Positions 6,213 through 13,355 of a DNA stretch of 18,245 bases are shown one piece after another (the first letter of the stretch is position 1; the number at the start of each line of letters is the position of its first letter). The notes beneath the pieces are model-generated. The model did not search any database. It had not been told where the DNA came from and saw only the letters and a list, made by a program, of their open reading frames with translations. A program made the translations under genes and the position numbers. The stretch is from Candidatus Babelota bacterium (GTDB lineage Bacteria > Babelota > Babeliae > Babelales > JAUPTZ01). The stretch covers positions 1-18,245 of the forward strand of contig JAUPVI010000006.1 in assembly GCA_030917105.1 (NCBI GenBank). Reading direction: 5' to 3'.

Positions 6213-7975
6213 ACACGCTCCCGAATTTCGTCAGTACCTATCATATTACCCACTTGCAGCTGCCACATTTTAGCATAGTGCCCTTTTTTCTTCTTGATCA
6301 GCTGCTCATGAGAACCTTCTTCCACAATTTCACCATCAACAAAAACTAACAACCGGTCCATCTGCTGTAATGTCGACAATCGATGTGCAATTGCAATAGT
6401 CGTACGCCCTTCCATCAATACATACAGACTTTGTGTTATTGCCGTCTCTGTAATTGAATCGAGAGCCGATGTCGCTTCATCAAGAATAAGAATAGGCGCC
6501 TTTTTAAGCAATGCACGGGCAATCGCAATCCGTTGACGTTGTCCACCACTTAAGTTAGTACCCCGCTCACCAAGCATAGTATTCTCCTTATTAGGGAGTT
6601 CCTGAATAAATTGTTCCGCATGAGTCTGGACAATCACACGAGTCAGATCTTCCTGAGACGCATGCGGATTTGCATAGAGCAAATTTTCTTTAACAGAGCG
6701 AGCAAAAAGGAGGGTCTCCTGCGGAATCAATGCGATAGCATTTCGCAAAGAATCCTGTGTTACTTGAGAGATATCTTGGCCATCAATCGAAATGGTACCA
6801 TCGGCAACATCAAAAAAGCGCATTAAGAGGTGAATAAATGTTGTCTTACCACTTCCCGAATCGCCTACTAATCCAACTTTTTCACCTGGCTTTATATGTG
6901 CATTCAAGGAAGAAAAGACCGCGGCATTCCCCTTGTACTTGAATCTAACATTCCTAAAAGATATGTCTCCCATTGTAACCTTCAGAGGAGAGGCGTTAGA
7001 GATATCCTTAATTTCGTGTGGCATACTCATAATTGAATACGCTTCTTGTGCAATACCATAATCTTTGTACATCTTAGCAATATGAGAGGACAACCACCAC
7101 ACAAGGTTAAACATGTTGAAGCAAGTTGCCAAAATAAAGGTCACATCACCAGGAGTCATCGCATGACGCTGCCACGCAGCAACCAAGATACAAGAAACAC
7201 CAACCAATAGCGCTATGCAGGCAAACGACAAGAGAGTATTGGCTCGGCATAAAAACCACTCAAGATTTTGGGTCGCGCCAATTTCTTTTTTATGATTTCG
7301 CTCCATCAACGTAAGTTCAGTTTTCTGCTGCCCAAACATTTTTACGGTAAAGATATTTTGCAAAACGTTCACCGTTGAGCCAACCACATTGTTAAGCGCT
7401 GCCGCATACTTTTCAGCATACGAAATGCCCTGCACTGAGAGATGTGCACTCAGTAGAATGGCACACACAAGCCAACCCACCACCAACAAAGCACACATAC
7501 CATTCGTCTGAGCCAGAAGAATAATAGAAAAAAGAAAGGACCAGAGTACCGGCACTGTCCAGTGAGCCCACCCCTCATACAGCCGATCAAAACTTTTGGT
7601 CAACTGATTAATCTTGTCAGTTACGCTGCCGGATAAATTTTTCTGGTAATAATCGAAAGAATGGCCCATTGCATAGGCAAGAGCTGCCTGCCGCATATCC
7701 CGTTGTGCATACGGACTAATATAGCCATGAGTTATGATGTCAGTCACGCGGAGCACAACATGTTTAGCGATAAGAGCGCTAAGCAAAGCCGCAAAAAGCA
7801 GCCCCACAGAGAAAACACTCGTTACTTCTGGGCCACGCTCTAAAGAATCAATAATCAATTTGAGGATGTAAGGAGACAAGGCTTCGGTGATCCCCCATAC
7901 GACGTTGAGCAACTCAACTGTCAATAGGTGCCACCGATACCGTAGTACAAAACGCAAGAAAAAGCGCAATACCAT
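6209..7975 (-). CDS. ABC exporter, fused permease and ATPase half-transporter
   Basis: This 588-residue protein starts at ATG 7975, with GGGGAG six bases upstream. The N-terminal 320 residues form the six-helix type-1 exporter membrane domain. The nucleotide-binding domain follows with Walker A GDSGSGKT (371-378), Q-loop Gln 419 in IPQETLLF, signature LSGGQ (475-479), Walker B ILILDE (495-500) and H-loop His 531. All catalytic residues are present, so it should hydrolyse ATP and work as a homodimer, or as a heterodimer with a partner not in this window. MsbA-, lipid- or drug-export roles cannot be told apart from the sequence. It is the first gene of the minus-strand operon. A TATAGT hexamer on the minus strand (8014-8009), about 34 bases before the start, could be its -10 element. 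Confidence 0.93.
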   Translation of the reverse strand: MVLRFFLRFVLRYRWHLLTVELLNVVWGITEALSPYILKLIIDSLERGPEVTSVFSVGLLFAALLSALIAKHVVLRVTDIITHGYISPYAQRDMRQAALAYAMGHSFDYYQKNLSGSVTDKINQLTKSFDRLYEGWAHWTVPVLWSFLFSIILLAQTNGMCALLVVGWLVCAILLSAHLSVQGISYAEKYAAALNNVVGSTVNVLQNIFTVKMFGQQKTELTLMERNHKKEIGATQNLEWFLCRANTLLSFACIALLVGVSCILVAAWQRHAMTPGDVTFILATCFNMFNLVWWLSSHIAKMYKDYGIAQEAYSIMSMPHEIKDISNASPLKVTMGDISFRNVRFKYKGNAAVFSSLNAHIKPGEKVGLVGDSGSGKTTFIHLLMRFFDVADGTISIDGQDISQVTQDSLRNAIALIPQETLLFARSVKENLLYANPHASQEDLTRVIVQTHAEQFIQELPNKENTMLGERGTNLSGGQRQRIAIARALLKKAPILILDEATSALDSITETAITQSLYVLMEGRTTIAIAHRLSTLQQMDRLLVFVDGEIVEEGSHEQLIKKKKGHYAKMWQLQVGNMIGTDEIRERV

Positions 7976-8152
7976 CCTATTCTCCCCAAATGCATGTATA
8001 ACGCAGCAACTATACTAAAGCTATAATTCAGAACACTAGCATCAAAGAAATCTACGCTTTTTCGCTGGTAGATACCGATATATTGCCCCTCCTTTTTAGT
8101 ATTTGCTAAGGTATCAATCTCACTATTTTGCATCATACGAAAAGGGCTTTTT

Positions 8153-8674
8153 ATGTTGTTAATCATCTTACTCGCTGCACTTGCCAGCACCGCTATCAAT
8201 CTTGACGTCAATGCTGGAGGCAAAGCAAAAGAAGATACAGAACAACATTGGATTGAACTAGGTGCTGATCAGGGAGTCTATAACGCCACAATAAGCGATA
8301 GCGAACAACAAATACCCGTAACAAAACTGTCTTTTGCCGGCGACACAACGCTTGATGGGGTTAAAAAAGAGAGCGACAACTCAACAAGCAGGTTAAATTT
8401 GGGTGAAGTCGAATCAATCCAAATGATTGACCCAATCTATGAAAGTAAGCGTTATCCACAAGTTGAACTTTGCTGTGTAGCCATTACAACAACAGCGGGG
8501 GTATCAGAAAACATGCTGATGCCACGCAACTTGCTCATTTGCGGTCAAGATCGCAATTCGAAAATCAAAAAAACATGGGCTTTACGAAAAATTGACGCAA
8601 TACAGCTGGAACATGGTTTGGAAAATTCACAGTCAAACCCAGCTTACTATACACGCAATGACACACAAGCCTGA
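8153..8674 (+). CDS. Unrecognised exported protein, 173 aa
   Basis: It starts at ATG 8153; the upstream AAAAGGGC is a modest ribosome-binding site. The first 21 residues (MLLIILLAALASTAINLDVN) are a hydrophobic leader that lacks the usual basic N-terminus but otherwise looks like a signal peptide. The mature part is polar and probably beta-rich, with VTKLSFAGDTTLDGVKK (56-72), LNLGEVESIQMIDPIYESKRY (within 81-101), VELCCVAIT (104-112), then MLMPRNLLICGQ and KKTWALRKIDAIQLEHG. Three Cys residues (107, 108, 130) are present. No known domain is recognised. It is divergent from the ABC exporter operon across 177 bases and convergent with the next gene, with only 36 bases between stops and just a weak ACAC/GTGT hairpin there. 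Confidence 0.75.
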   Translation: MLLIILLAALASTAINLDVNAGGKAKEDTEQHWIELGADQGVYNATISDSEQQIPVTKLSFAGDTTLDGVKKESDNSTSRLNLGEVESIQMIDPIYESKRYPQVELCCVAITTTAGVSENMLMPRNLLICGQDRNSKIKKTWALRKIDAIQLEHGLENSQSNPAYYTRNDTQA

Positions 8675-8710
8675 GCCTAAAACAACACGTTGAAGTGTAT
8701 TAACTAGAAA

Positions 8711-9484
8711 CTAGAGTGGCCGATCGCCAGTTAAACCAGCATCCTGGATCATAGTCTCCAAGGACTTCTGCGCTCGCTTTTTGAGAGAGAAACAGTCAAG
8801 AACTGCTCCGCGATTAACGTATAAAACGCCTGTAGTCGCGGCAACCACTCCTATGGCGGCAGCTGACTTCAGCCCCTCACGCCATGCCGGACCGTGCGAC
8901 AACGACCCCTGTACAAGGCCAGATATCGAGCGAACACTGTGAAGCAACGAGTCATAGTGCGTTACCATGCCAACAATGCAACCCGTGGCTAAACCACAAA
9001 GCAAAGCAGCGCTTACACTGATGTCGAGCGAAGTAAGAGTATTTAGCAACATTAATCCACCAAAAACAGCAACGCCAGCCCCGACCGAGATAGCAATTTT
9101 CTTCACGGAAGTGTCGGTATTGATTTTTTGGGTATACGAGATTCGAGCATTGGTCAGCTGATGAAGCAACTCTTGGGCAAGCACTAGCAAACGACTTTCT
9201 TCATCTATCAGCCCCCCCATGTCGTGCTGGAGGTTCATTAGGCGGTCAATATACGATTTAAGCTTATTAGTGGTCTCTTCGACTTCTTCCATCGATAAAT
9301 CTTCTAACTTAACCCCTTTGTGCTCAACAAGAGTGCGCAAAGCCTCACATTGCTCGTCAGCGGCACGAAAGGTTTCGACTAATTTTTGCTTAAATTTTGG
9401 TAACAAATTTTCCTTTGTCTGGACTGACCCAGAGGCAAAAGTAATAAAAAAGCTAGCGGCAACGATAGACCATTTTTTATTCAT
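8711..9484 (-). CDS. Unrecognised membrane protein with coiled-coil region, 257 aa
   Basis: It starts at ATG 9484 with AGGAT about seven bases upstream. Residues 1-20 (MNKKWSIVAASFFITFASGS) read as a signal peptide or first helix. Residues about 26-118 are strongly charged and predicted helical, rich in Glu, Leu and Lys, consistent with a coiled coil. Then come hydrophobic helices at about 130-150, 155-174 and 206-223 with small-residue packing such as SVGAGVAVFGG, followed by a short basic tail with LKKRAQKSLETMIQD. The order of helical domain, then glycine-rich membrane helices, would allow a surface-exposed helical domain on a membrane anchor, but no family is recognised. A TTGACA sequence on the minus strand (9549-9544) lies about 60 bases before the start and could be a -35, although the -10 at 17-base spacing is poor. 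Confidence 0.75.
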   Translation of the reverse strand: MNKKWSIVAASFFITFASGSVQTKENLLPKFKQKLVETFRAADEQCEALRTLVEHKGVKLEDLSMEEVEETTNKLKSYIDRLMNLQHDMGGLIDEESRLLVLAQELLHQLTNARISYTQKINTDTSVKKIAISVGAGVAVFGGLMLLNTLTSLDISVSAALLCGLATGCIVGMVTHYDSLLHSVRSISGLVQGSLSHGPAWREGLKSAAAIGVVAATTGVLYVNRGAVLDCFSLKKRAQKSLETMIQDAGLTGDRPL

Positions 9485-9632
9485 ACGATCATCCTATGAT
9501 ACATTAATCATGAGCAAGCCAGCCTACGAGTTATATCGTCGAGTGTCAACAACCGCTGTTAAAACCAAGCAAAAATGCGTGTTGCTATTGTCTAACTTTG
9601 AAGGGAAAAACAAAATACAGAGGTGCCATGCA

Positions 9633-9670
9633 AAGAAAGGGGCCAGATTATTCACTCCGACCCCTTTCTT
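9633..9670 (-). terminator. Intrinsic terminator of the 9691-11433 gene
   Basis: Perfect ten-base arms (AAGAAAGGGG at 9633-9642 and CCCCTTTCTT at 9661-9670) enclose an 18-base loop. On the minus strand the stem lies 20 bases after the stop codon at 9691 and ends in CCCCTTTCTTT, a T-rich tail, as expected of a rho-independent terminator for that gene. Confidence 0.65.
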
Positions 9671-9690
9671 AAGATTATAAGTTGGTACGC

Positions 9691-11433
9691 TTAGACCGCT
9701 TCAGCAGGCCTCAGCAAGGCCGCTGACTCATCATCAGACAACTCACTAACAGCCTCAACTTTGCGAGGCAATGAGTGCGGTGAGCCAGACACCGATGTCC
9801 TTATCGACGAGGGGGTTGCCACGGAAGAGGCATCAGAAGTAGCCTCAAAAGAAATAGTATCCAGCGACTCATGTATATCAGATAAGAGTGGCCTATCCAG
9901 GCTGACAGCTTCACCATCAAAAGAGCCTGATTGTTGCACACGGCGCCTTGTGCCCCTCTCTCGGGCTGACTTTGCACGCTCCTTTTCTTGCGCCGCTTCT
10001 TCTGCTTCTTTACGAGTTTTTGCACTGAGGAGCTGGGCCTCCGCCTCCTCACGTTTCAATCGAGCCTCAAGTGCCCGTCCTCTAGTGCTACCAAGAAGAC
10101 ACCCAACTTCGCTCTTCTCTCGCTCCTCTTCTGCAGCGGCAGGACGATCGTAAACTACCTGAAGAAGATTCCCAACTCTCTCAACAACCTCATCATACCG
10201 ACTCAAAAAGCTTAGCATTGCTAATGCACGCCACGTAATAATAGACCCCGTTGCCCAATTTTGCTTAACTGCTTCATCAGCAAGCTGAAAAAGAGTGCCG
10301 AGTATCCGCCGACGAGGCCCTTCGCCCTTCACCTTTTTCACTATATCAGCGAGAGGCTCCAAACTTCGCTCAAAGGGAACAAAAGACGTGATACTTCCCT
10401 CTACTCCATCCTGAGCTCTACGAAACAAAACAGCCAAGTACCGCTTTAAATCATCAGCATTAGAACGAGCAAATGCTGCGTCAGCAAGCTCTGTTGAATA
10501 ACTCTCTTCATCAGCGTACTCAGCATATAAGTGCGTTGCTATTTGAGCAGAATGATCCCTATCAAGGGAACGCAGTACCGCTCGAGCAGTCTTCGTTGGA
10601 AGCCCCTTGTGCTTGGCCCAGTCATCTACCAAAAGCGCCATAACATGGCATTGCAGCGGATGAATATCATTAGAGATTGCAAAATTAATCGAATAAACTT
10701 TAGGATCGAATAAGAGCTTAGAAATCAAATTATTTTCCGCAGGAAACAGTAAATAATCATTGCGAAAACCGTTCTTGTACGGCATGAAGACCGCATCGAA
10801 TACCACAGCACATACTAATGAGCAAACCCCAAAGAAAAGACGTTCTTGCGCTCGCAGCCCATCACCCGGCATTTTGCTCCCTGCCTGTTCAATTTTATGC
10901 CTCAAAGAGGCTTTGCGTTTGTAGCTTCTTAAGCCTAAAAGCCCTTCTTTATCAGGACTATCAAGGCGAGATGCATCGTGCTCGCAAAGGTCTGTAGCAA
11001 ACCACTTTCTATATTCTACAGGCACAAAAAGCGTGTGCAAGTCATCAATACGAATCGCGCACCAATTTTCCTTATCCTCAGGGCGGCTACCACGGGACCT
11101 CCAATTACACTGCCAACCCGAACGGGAAGCAGTTGATTCAGGCCTACGCCACTCGTCAAAAAACATATAGATATCACACTTACTGCCTTTGGTATAATCG
11201 ACATAGGAGGAAACGACGACTTTATTATTCCCGACACGCCTTTTAAATTCGGGACGGCTACCGCACACGGGAAGCTCTTGCCGAAAATTATTGACAAGAA
11301 GTGGCAACGCTACCTCTTCAGATTCAACGTGAGATTGTTGTACCGCTGCTGCTTCACCAGTAACACTCAATAAACTAAAAAACAGGAACATACTCAAAAA
11401 CACAGATTGCTTAAAATTAATAATACTAACCAT
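9691..11433 (-). CDS. Unrecognised exported protein with Cys-rich N-terminal part and coiled-coil/Ser-rich C-terminus, 580 aa
   Basis: It starts at ATG 11433; GAGGAT lies six bases upstream, much like the leader of the 8711-9484 gene. Residues 1-29 form a signal peptide ending in VTGEAAA. Residues about 55-150 contain five Cys (57, 86, 109, 125, 150) among Trp-rich segments such as RSGWQCNWRSRG, suggesting a disulfide-stabilised domain outside the cytoplasm. A hydrophobic stretch at about 199-217 (LFFGVCSLVCAVVFDAVF) may be a membrane helix. Residues about 260-430 are helical. Residues 433-500 are an extremely charged Glu/Arg/Lys/Ala coiled coil (EAEAQLLSAKTRKEAEEAAQ is typical). The last 80 residues are Ser-rich and probably disordered. 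No known domain is recognised. An exported, possibly host-directed role is inferred only from the signal peptide and neighbours. Confidence 0.78.
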   Translation of the reverse strand: MVSIINFKQSVFLSMFLFFSLLSVTGEAAAVQQSHVESEEVALPLLVNNFRQELPVCGSRPEFKRRVGNNKVVVSSYVDYTKGSKCDIYMFFDEWRRPESTASRSGWQCNWRSRGSRPEDKENWCAIRIDDLHTLFVPVEYRKWFATDLCEHDASRLDSPDKEGLLGLRSYKRKASLRHKIEQAGSKMPGDGLRAQERLFFGVCSLVCAVVFDAVFMPYKNGFRNDYLLFPAENNLISKLLFDPKVYSINFAISNDIHPLQCHVMALLVDDWAKHKGLPTKTARAVLRSLDRDHSAQIATHLYAEYADEESYSTELADAAFARSNADDLKRYLAVLFRRAQDGVEGSITSFVPFERSLEPLADIVKKVKGEGPRRRILGTLFQLADEAVKQNWATGSIITWRALAMLSFLSRYDEVVERVGNLLQVVYDRPAAAEEEREKSEVGCLLGSTRGRALEARLKREEAEAQLLSAKTRKEAEEAAQEKERAKSARERGTRRRVQQSGSFDGEAVSLDRPLLSDIHESLDTISFEATSDASSVATPSSIRTSVSGSPHSLPRKVEAVSELSDDESAALLRPAEAV

Positions 11434-11835
11434 GACGATCCTCAGCTCTTAATTGAACAACATGCAAGTATCAATAGAATATATATCGTCACGGAGCAGT
11501 GATAAGCCTTTGCCACTTCTGAGTTCATAAACTAGCCATGTTACAGAAGCCTACACCACCGAATCATTCTATTGCTCTTACAACCACACCCTAACCACAA
11601 AACAAAACTGTCTCATATTGATTCGGTTTGTAATAACAAATGGGTACGCCCACTAAACCACAAGAAAGATCATGTTGCAAATTTAGGAGCACATGTCATT
11701 CCTCAAAAGAATAAAAAAGTAGAGTTACCGCGCTACAGAAGAGCTTTTACATGATTTCCAAGAAAATGGTCTTGTCACAAAAAAAAGAAGGCTATAAGTG
11801 GCAAGGTTGCATACTGACAGCTATTTTTCTCGATT
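11434..11835. other. 402-base gene-poor region
   Basis: No complete gene is supported here. Near the left end it must carry the promoter of the minus-strand gene starting at 11433; TTGATA and TAAGAG 17 bases apart on the minus strand are a possible but weak pair. The middle holds the possible decayed coding segment annotated separately. No tRNA-like sequence or strong hairpin was seen. Confidence 0.4.
11614..11797 (+). pseudogene. Possible frameshifted remnant of a reverse-transcriptase C-terminus
   Basis: Two overlapping plus-strand frames read like one broken protein end. Frame one, up to the TGA at 11752-11754, gives HVANLGAHVIPQKNKKVELP followed by RYRRA. The +1 frame then gives ATEELLHDFQENGLVTKKRRL and a TAA at 11795-11797; that frame has a TAG just upstream at 11720-11722, so it cannot be a gene by itself. 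Joined near 11735, the product resembles the segment after the palm in retron and group II-like reverse transcriptases, where a G-x-x-V strand is followed by a short basic loop, V-P-R-x-x-R-R and a helix beginning LRAxLH. No YADD-type active-site motif is found upstream, so at most a fragment remains. This is pattern recall without an alignment, and the similarity could be chance. Confidence 0.22.
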
Positions 11836-12546
11836 TTAGGACACTTTTTTGTAGGTCGGCACCTTCAAATAAAGAGGCTGCAATGATTCAGAGGATTTGC
11901 CAGCCTTTTCTTGCTCTACGGCATAATGCAGAAGGCAGGCGATAATTTCAGATGGCTCTGCCTTCATAAACTCACCCGCTAACTCAGGAGCTTGCTCGAT
12001 TAAAAGCGAATATCCGTTGCCGGTATACAGCAACGATTTTTTATCCGAAGAAGCCTGTGTTATTTTTGCTGCAACTTCTTGAATAGTCGCATAGCCTGGT
12101 GGGCATACAAGCACGCGCTTACCATCAAAAAAAACCTGCTCTATGCGATAGTAAAGCTCGCTGTTATAAGCATTTAAAAGCACGATATGAAGCTGCGAGG
12201 CCGATCGATCGGTCGCTCCCATAAGTGCATCGGCCAAAACCGTTAGGCCGTCACAACCAACCAACGGTATCCCGCTTGCATAGGCAAGGCCATTTATAGT
12301 CGCCAGCATTGCACGCAAGCTGTTGAATGCCCCCGGGCCCTGATCAACTGCAATGAAATTCAAATCGCTTAATTGCCATGCCGCCTTTTGCAGCACTTCT
12401 TGAATGGCCACCAAAAGATAAGAGCTCAGTCGCTGATTCTCCGCATGCAGCTGCGCTACGCACGTGCTGCCGTCAAATAGGCCAACAATGAGCTCCTGGT
12501 ACGACCCGTAAAGGGCTAAGATCTTTTTATTTCTAGCTGTTTTCAT
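11836..12546 (-). CDS. tsaB: tRNA threonylcarbamoyladenosine (t6A) biosynthesis protein TsaB
   Basis: This 236-residue protein has the length usual for TsaB. TsaB pairs with TsaD, and with TsaE and TsaC, to make the t6A37 modification in ANN-decoding tRNAs; it is a structural partner of TsaD and not itself the catalyst. The diagnostic stretch is VDQGPGAFNSLRAMLATING (67-86), followed by LAYASGIPLVGCDGLTVLA, and the C-terminus has LQPLYLKVP. The N-terminal ASKHA phosphate-loop motif, normally LAIDTS, is LALYGS here, which is tolerable for a non-catalytic subunit. The ATG at 12546 lies inside the end of the zinc-ribbon gene, overlapping by 14 bases, and lacks a visible ribosome-binding site, so translational coupling is likely. 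Confidence 0.85.
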   Translation of the reverse strand: MKTARNKKILALYGSYQELIVGLFDGSTCVAQLHAENQRLSSYLLVAIQEVLQKAAWQLSDLNFIAVDQGPGAFNSLRAMLATINGLAYASGIPLVGCDGLTVLADALMGATDRSASQLHIVLLNAYNSELYYRIEQVFFDGKRVLVCPPGYATIQEVAAKITQASSDKKSLLYTGNGYSLLIEQAPELAGEFMKAEPSEIIACLLHYAVEQEKAGKSSESLQPLYLKVPTYKKVS

Positions 12547-12715
12547 CTTTTATTTTTTGGCGTTGATAAAATGCACCAAAGACATCCGTCTTGATAGTTA
12601 CCTTTTTCTTCTCTATTACATTACCACAATTTAAGCATTTCCACCCTTCGAAATTTACCGATTGGTTGAAAAACGATTGCATCACCATCATGCCAGTACA
12701 CTTGGGGCACTTCAT
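12533..12715 (-). CDS. Small zinc-ribbon protein, 60 aa
   Basis: The frame starts at ATG 12715 with AAAGGAT about seven bases upstream. The peptide begins MKCPKCTGMM and continues to WKCLNCGNVIEKKK, giving two CxxC knuckles (C3/C6 and C27/C30) spaced as in a rubredoxin-like zinc ribbon. The rest is short, basic and polar. Such stand-alone ribbons are common in bacterial genomes and usually lack an assigned function; nucleic-acid or protein binding is possible. Overlap with tsaB and the good ribosome-binding site support it as real. It lies 103 bases downstream of ruvX, possibly on the same transcript. Confidence 0.75.
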   Translation of the reverse strand: MKCPKCTGMMVMQSFFNQSVNFEGWKCLNCGNVIEKKKVTIKTDVFGAFYQRQKIKDENS

Positions 12716-12818
12716 AGTACTATCCTTTTGCGATATATATACGTGGATAAAAACAACAGATCGGCATCACTGCCGGGCGCATACTATGAAGAGATTCGCA
12801 CAAGAGTAAACACATTTG

Positions 12819-13265
12819 TTAATCAATAATGCGATCGTCTTCTTCCTCGGCAGATCGACGGCTATAAAGATAGTCTTTTAGCAAAAACGCAGCGGCCAAA
12901 GAATGCGATTCAAGCTTACTCTGACTGCTTAATTTCTGGCGTTTCACTGTTTGTTGATGGCTCGTAGCCAACTGGCTAGTTAAATACTCATCAAGAAGCT
13001 CCCACGTCACCAAAGGGAATTGCTCCTGACACGCGACAAAAAATGTGCGCGTTTTTTTGCTTTGCTCAGTTTCCTCCCCACGTGCTCCGGCCGGCAAACC
13101 AACCAACACCATACTAACATCATGTTCAGAAAGAGCTTTTTTTAAAAAATCGACTAATTCTTTGCGCTTTACTGTCTTAAGAGGGCGACACACAATGCCC
13201 AGTGGATCAGAGATGGCAGTCCCCACCCACACATCACCTAAATCTAACGCTAATATGCGCATCAC
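12819..13265 (-). CDS. ruvX: Putative pre-16S rRNA nuclease / Holliday junction resolvase-like protein, YqgF/RuvX
   Basis: This 148-residue protein is of normal YqgF length and starts at ATG 13265 (a second ATG follows at once) with GGGAGG five bases upstream. The RNase H-like fold is recognisable: ILALDLGDVWVGTAISDPLG (4-23) with Asp 8, VLVGLPAGARGEE (53-65), LLDEYLTSQLA (90-100) with Glu 93, and HSLAAAFLLKDYL (121-133). YqgF is essential in many bacteria and trims the 5' end of 16S rRNA precursor. Two conserved positions differ: the Arg of the usual D-E-R is Tyr, and the catalytic Asp of the usual D-S-x-A-A is His 121, so activity may be altered. It is divergent from polA. Confidence 0.85.
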   Translation of the reverse strand: MMRILALDLGDVWVGTAISDPLGIVCRPLKTVKRKELVDFLKKALSEHDVSMVLVGLPAGARGEETEQSKKTRTFFVACQEQFPLVTWELLDEYLTSQLATSHQQTVKRQKLSSQSKLESHSLAAAFLLKDYLYSRRSAEEEDDRIID

Positions 13266-13281
13266 AAACCTCCCTATGGTT

Positions 13282-13311
13282 TTAGCAAAAATATTAAAGA
13301 CGCATTATACT
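13282..13311 (+). promoter_or_regulatory. Putative sigma-70 type promoter of polA
   Basis: TTAGCA at 13282-13287 and TATACT at 13306-13311 are separated by 18 bases, in the 90-base gap between divergent ruvX and polA. A transcript starting about seven bases later would reach the polA ATG after a leader of roughly 38 bases, which includes GAGGA at 13345-13349. The -10 is good and the -35 weak. Confidence 0.4.
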
Positions 13312-13355
13312 AACCAAACAACTGGCCGCTGGCAAAAATAGTACGAGGATTTTTT

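Noticed and set aside
9219..9680. Plus-strand 153-codon frame
   Set aside because: It is mostly antisense to the 8711-9484 membrane protein and runs into the terminator hairpin; Ser-rich translation is typical of a shadow frame.
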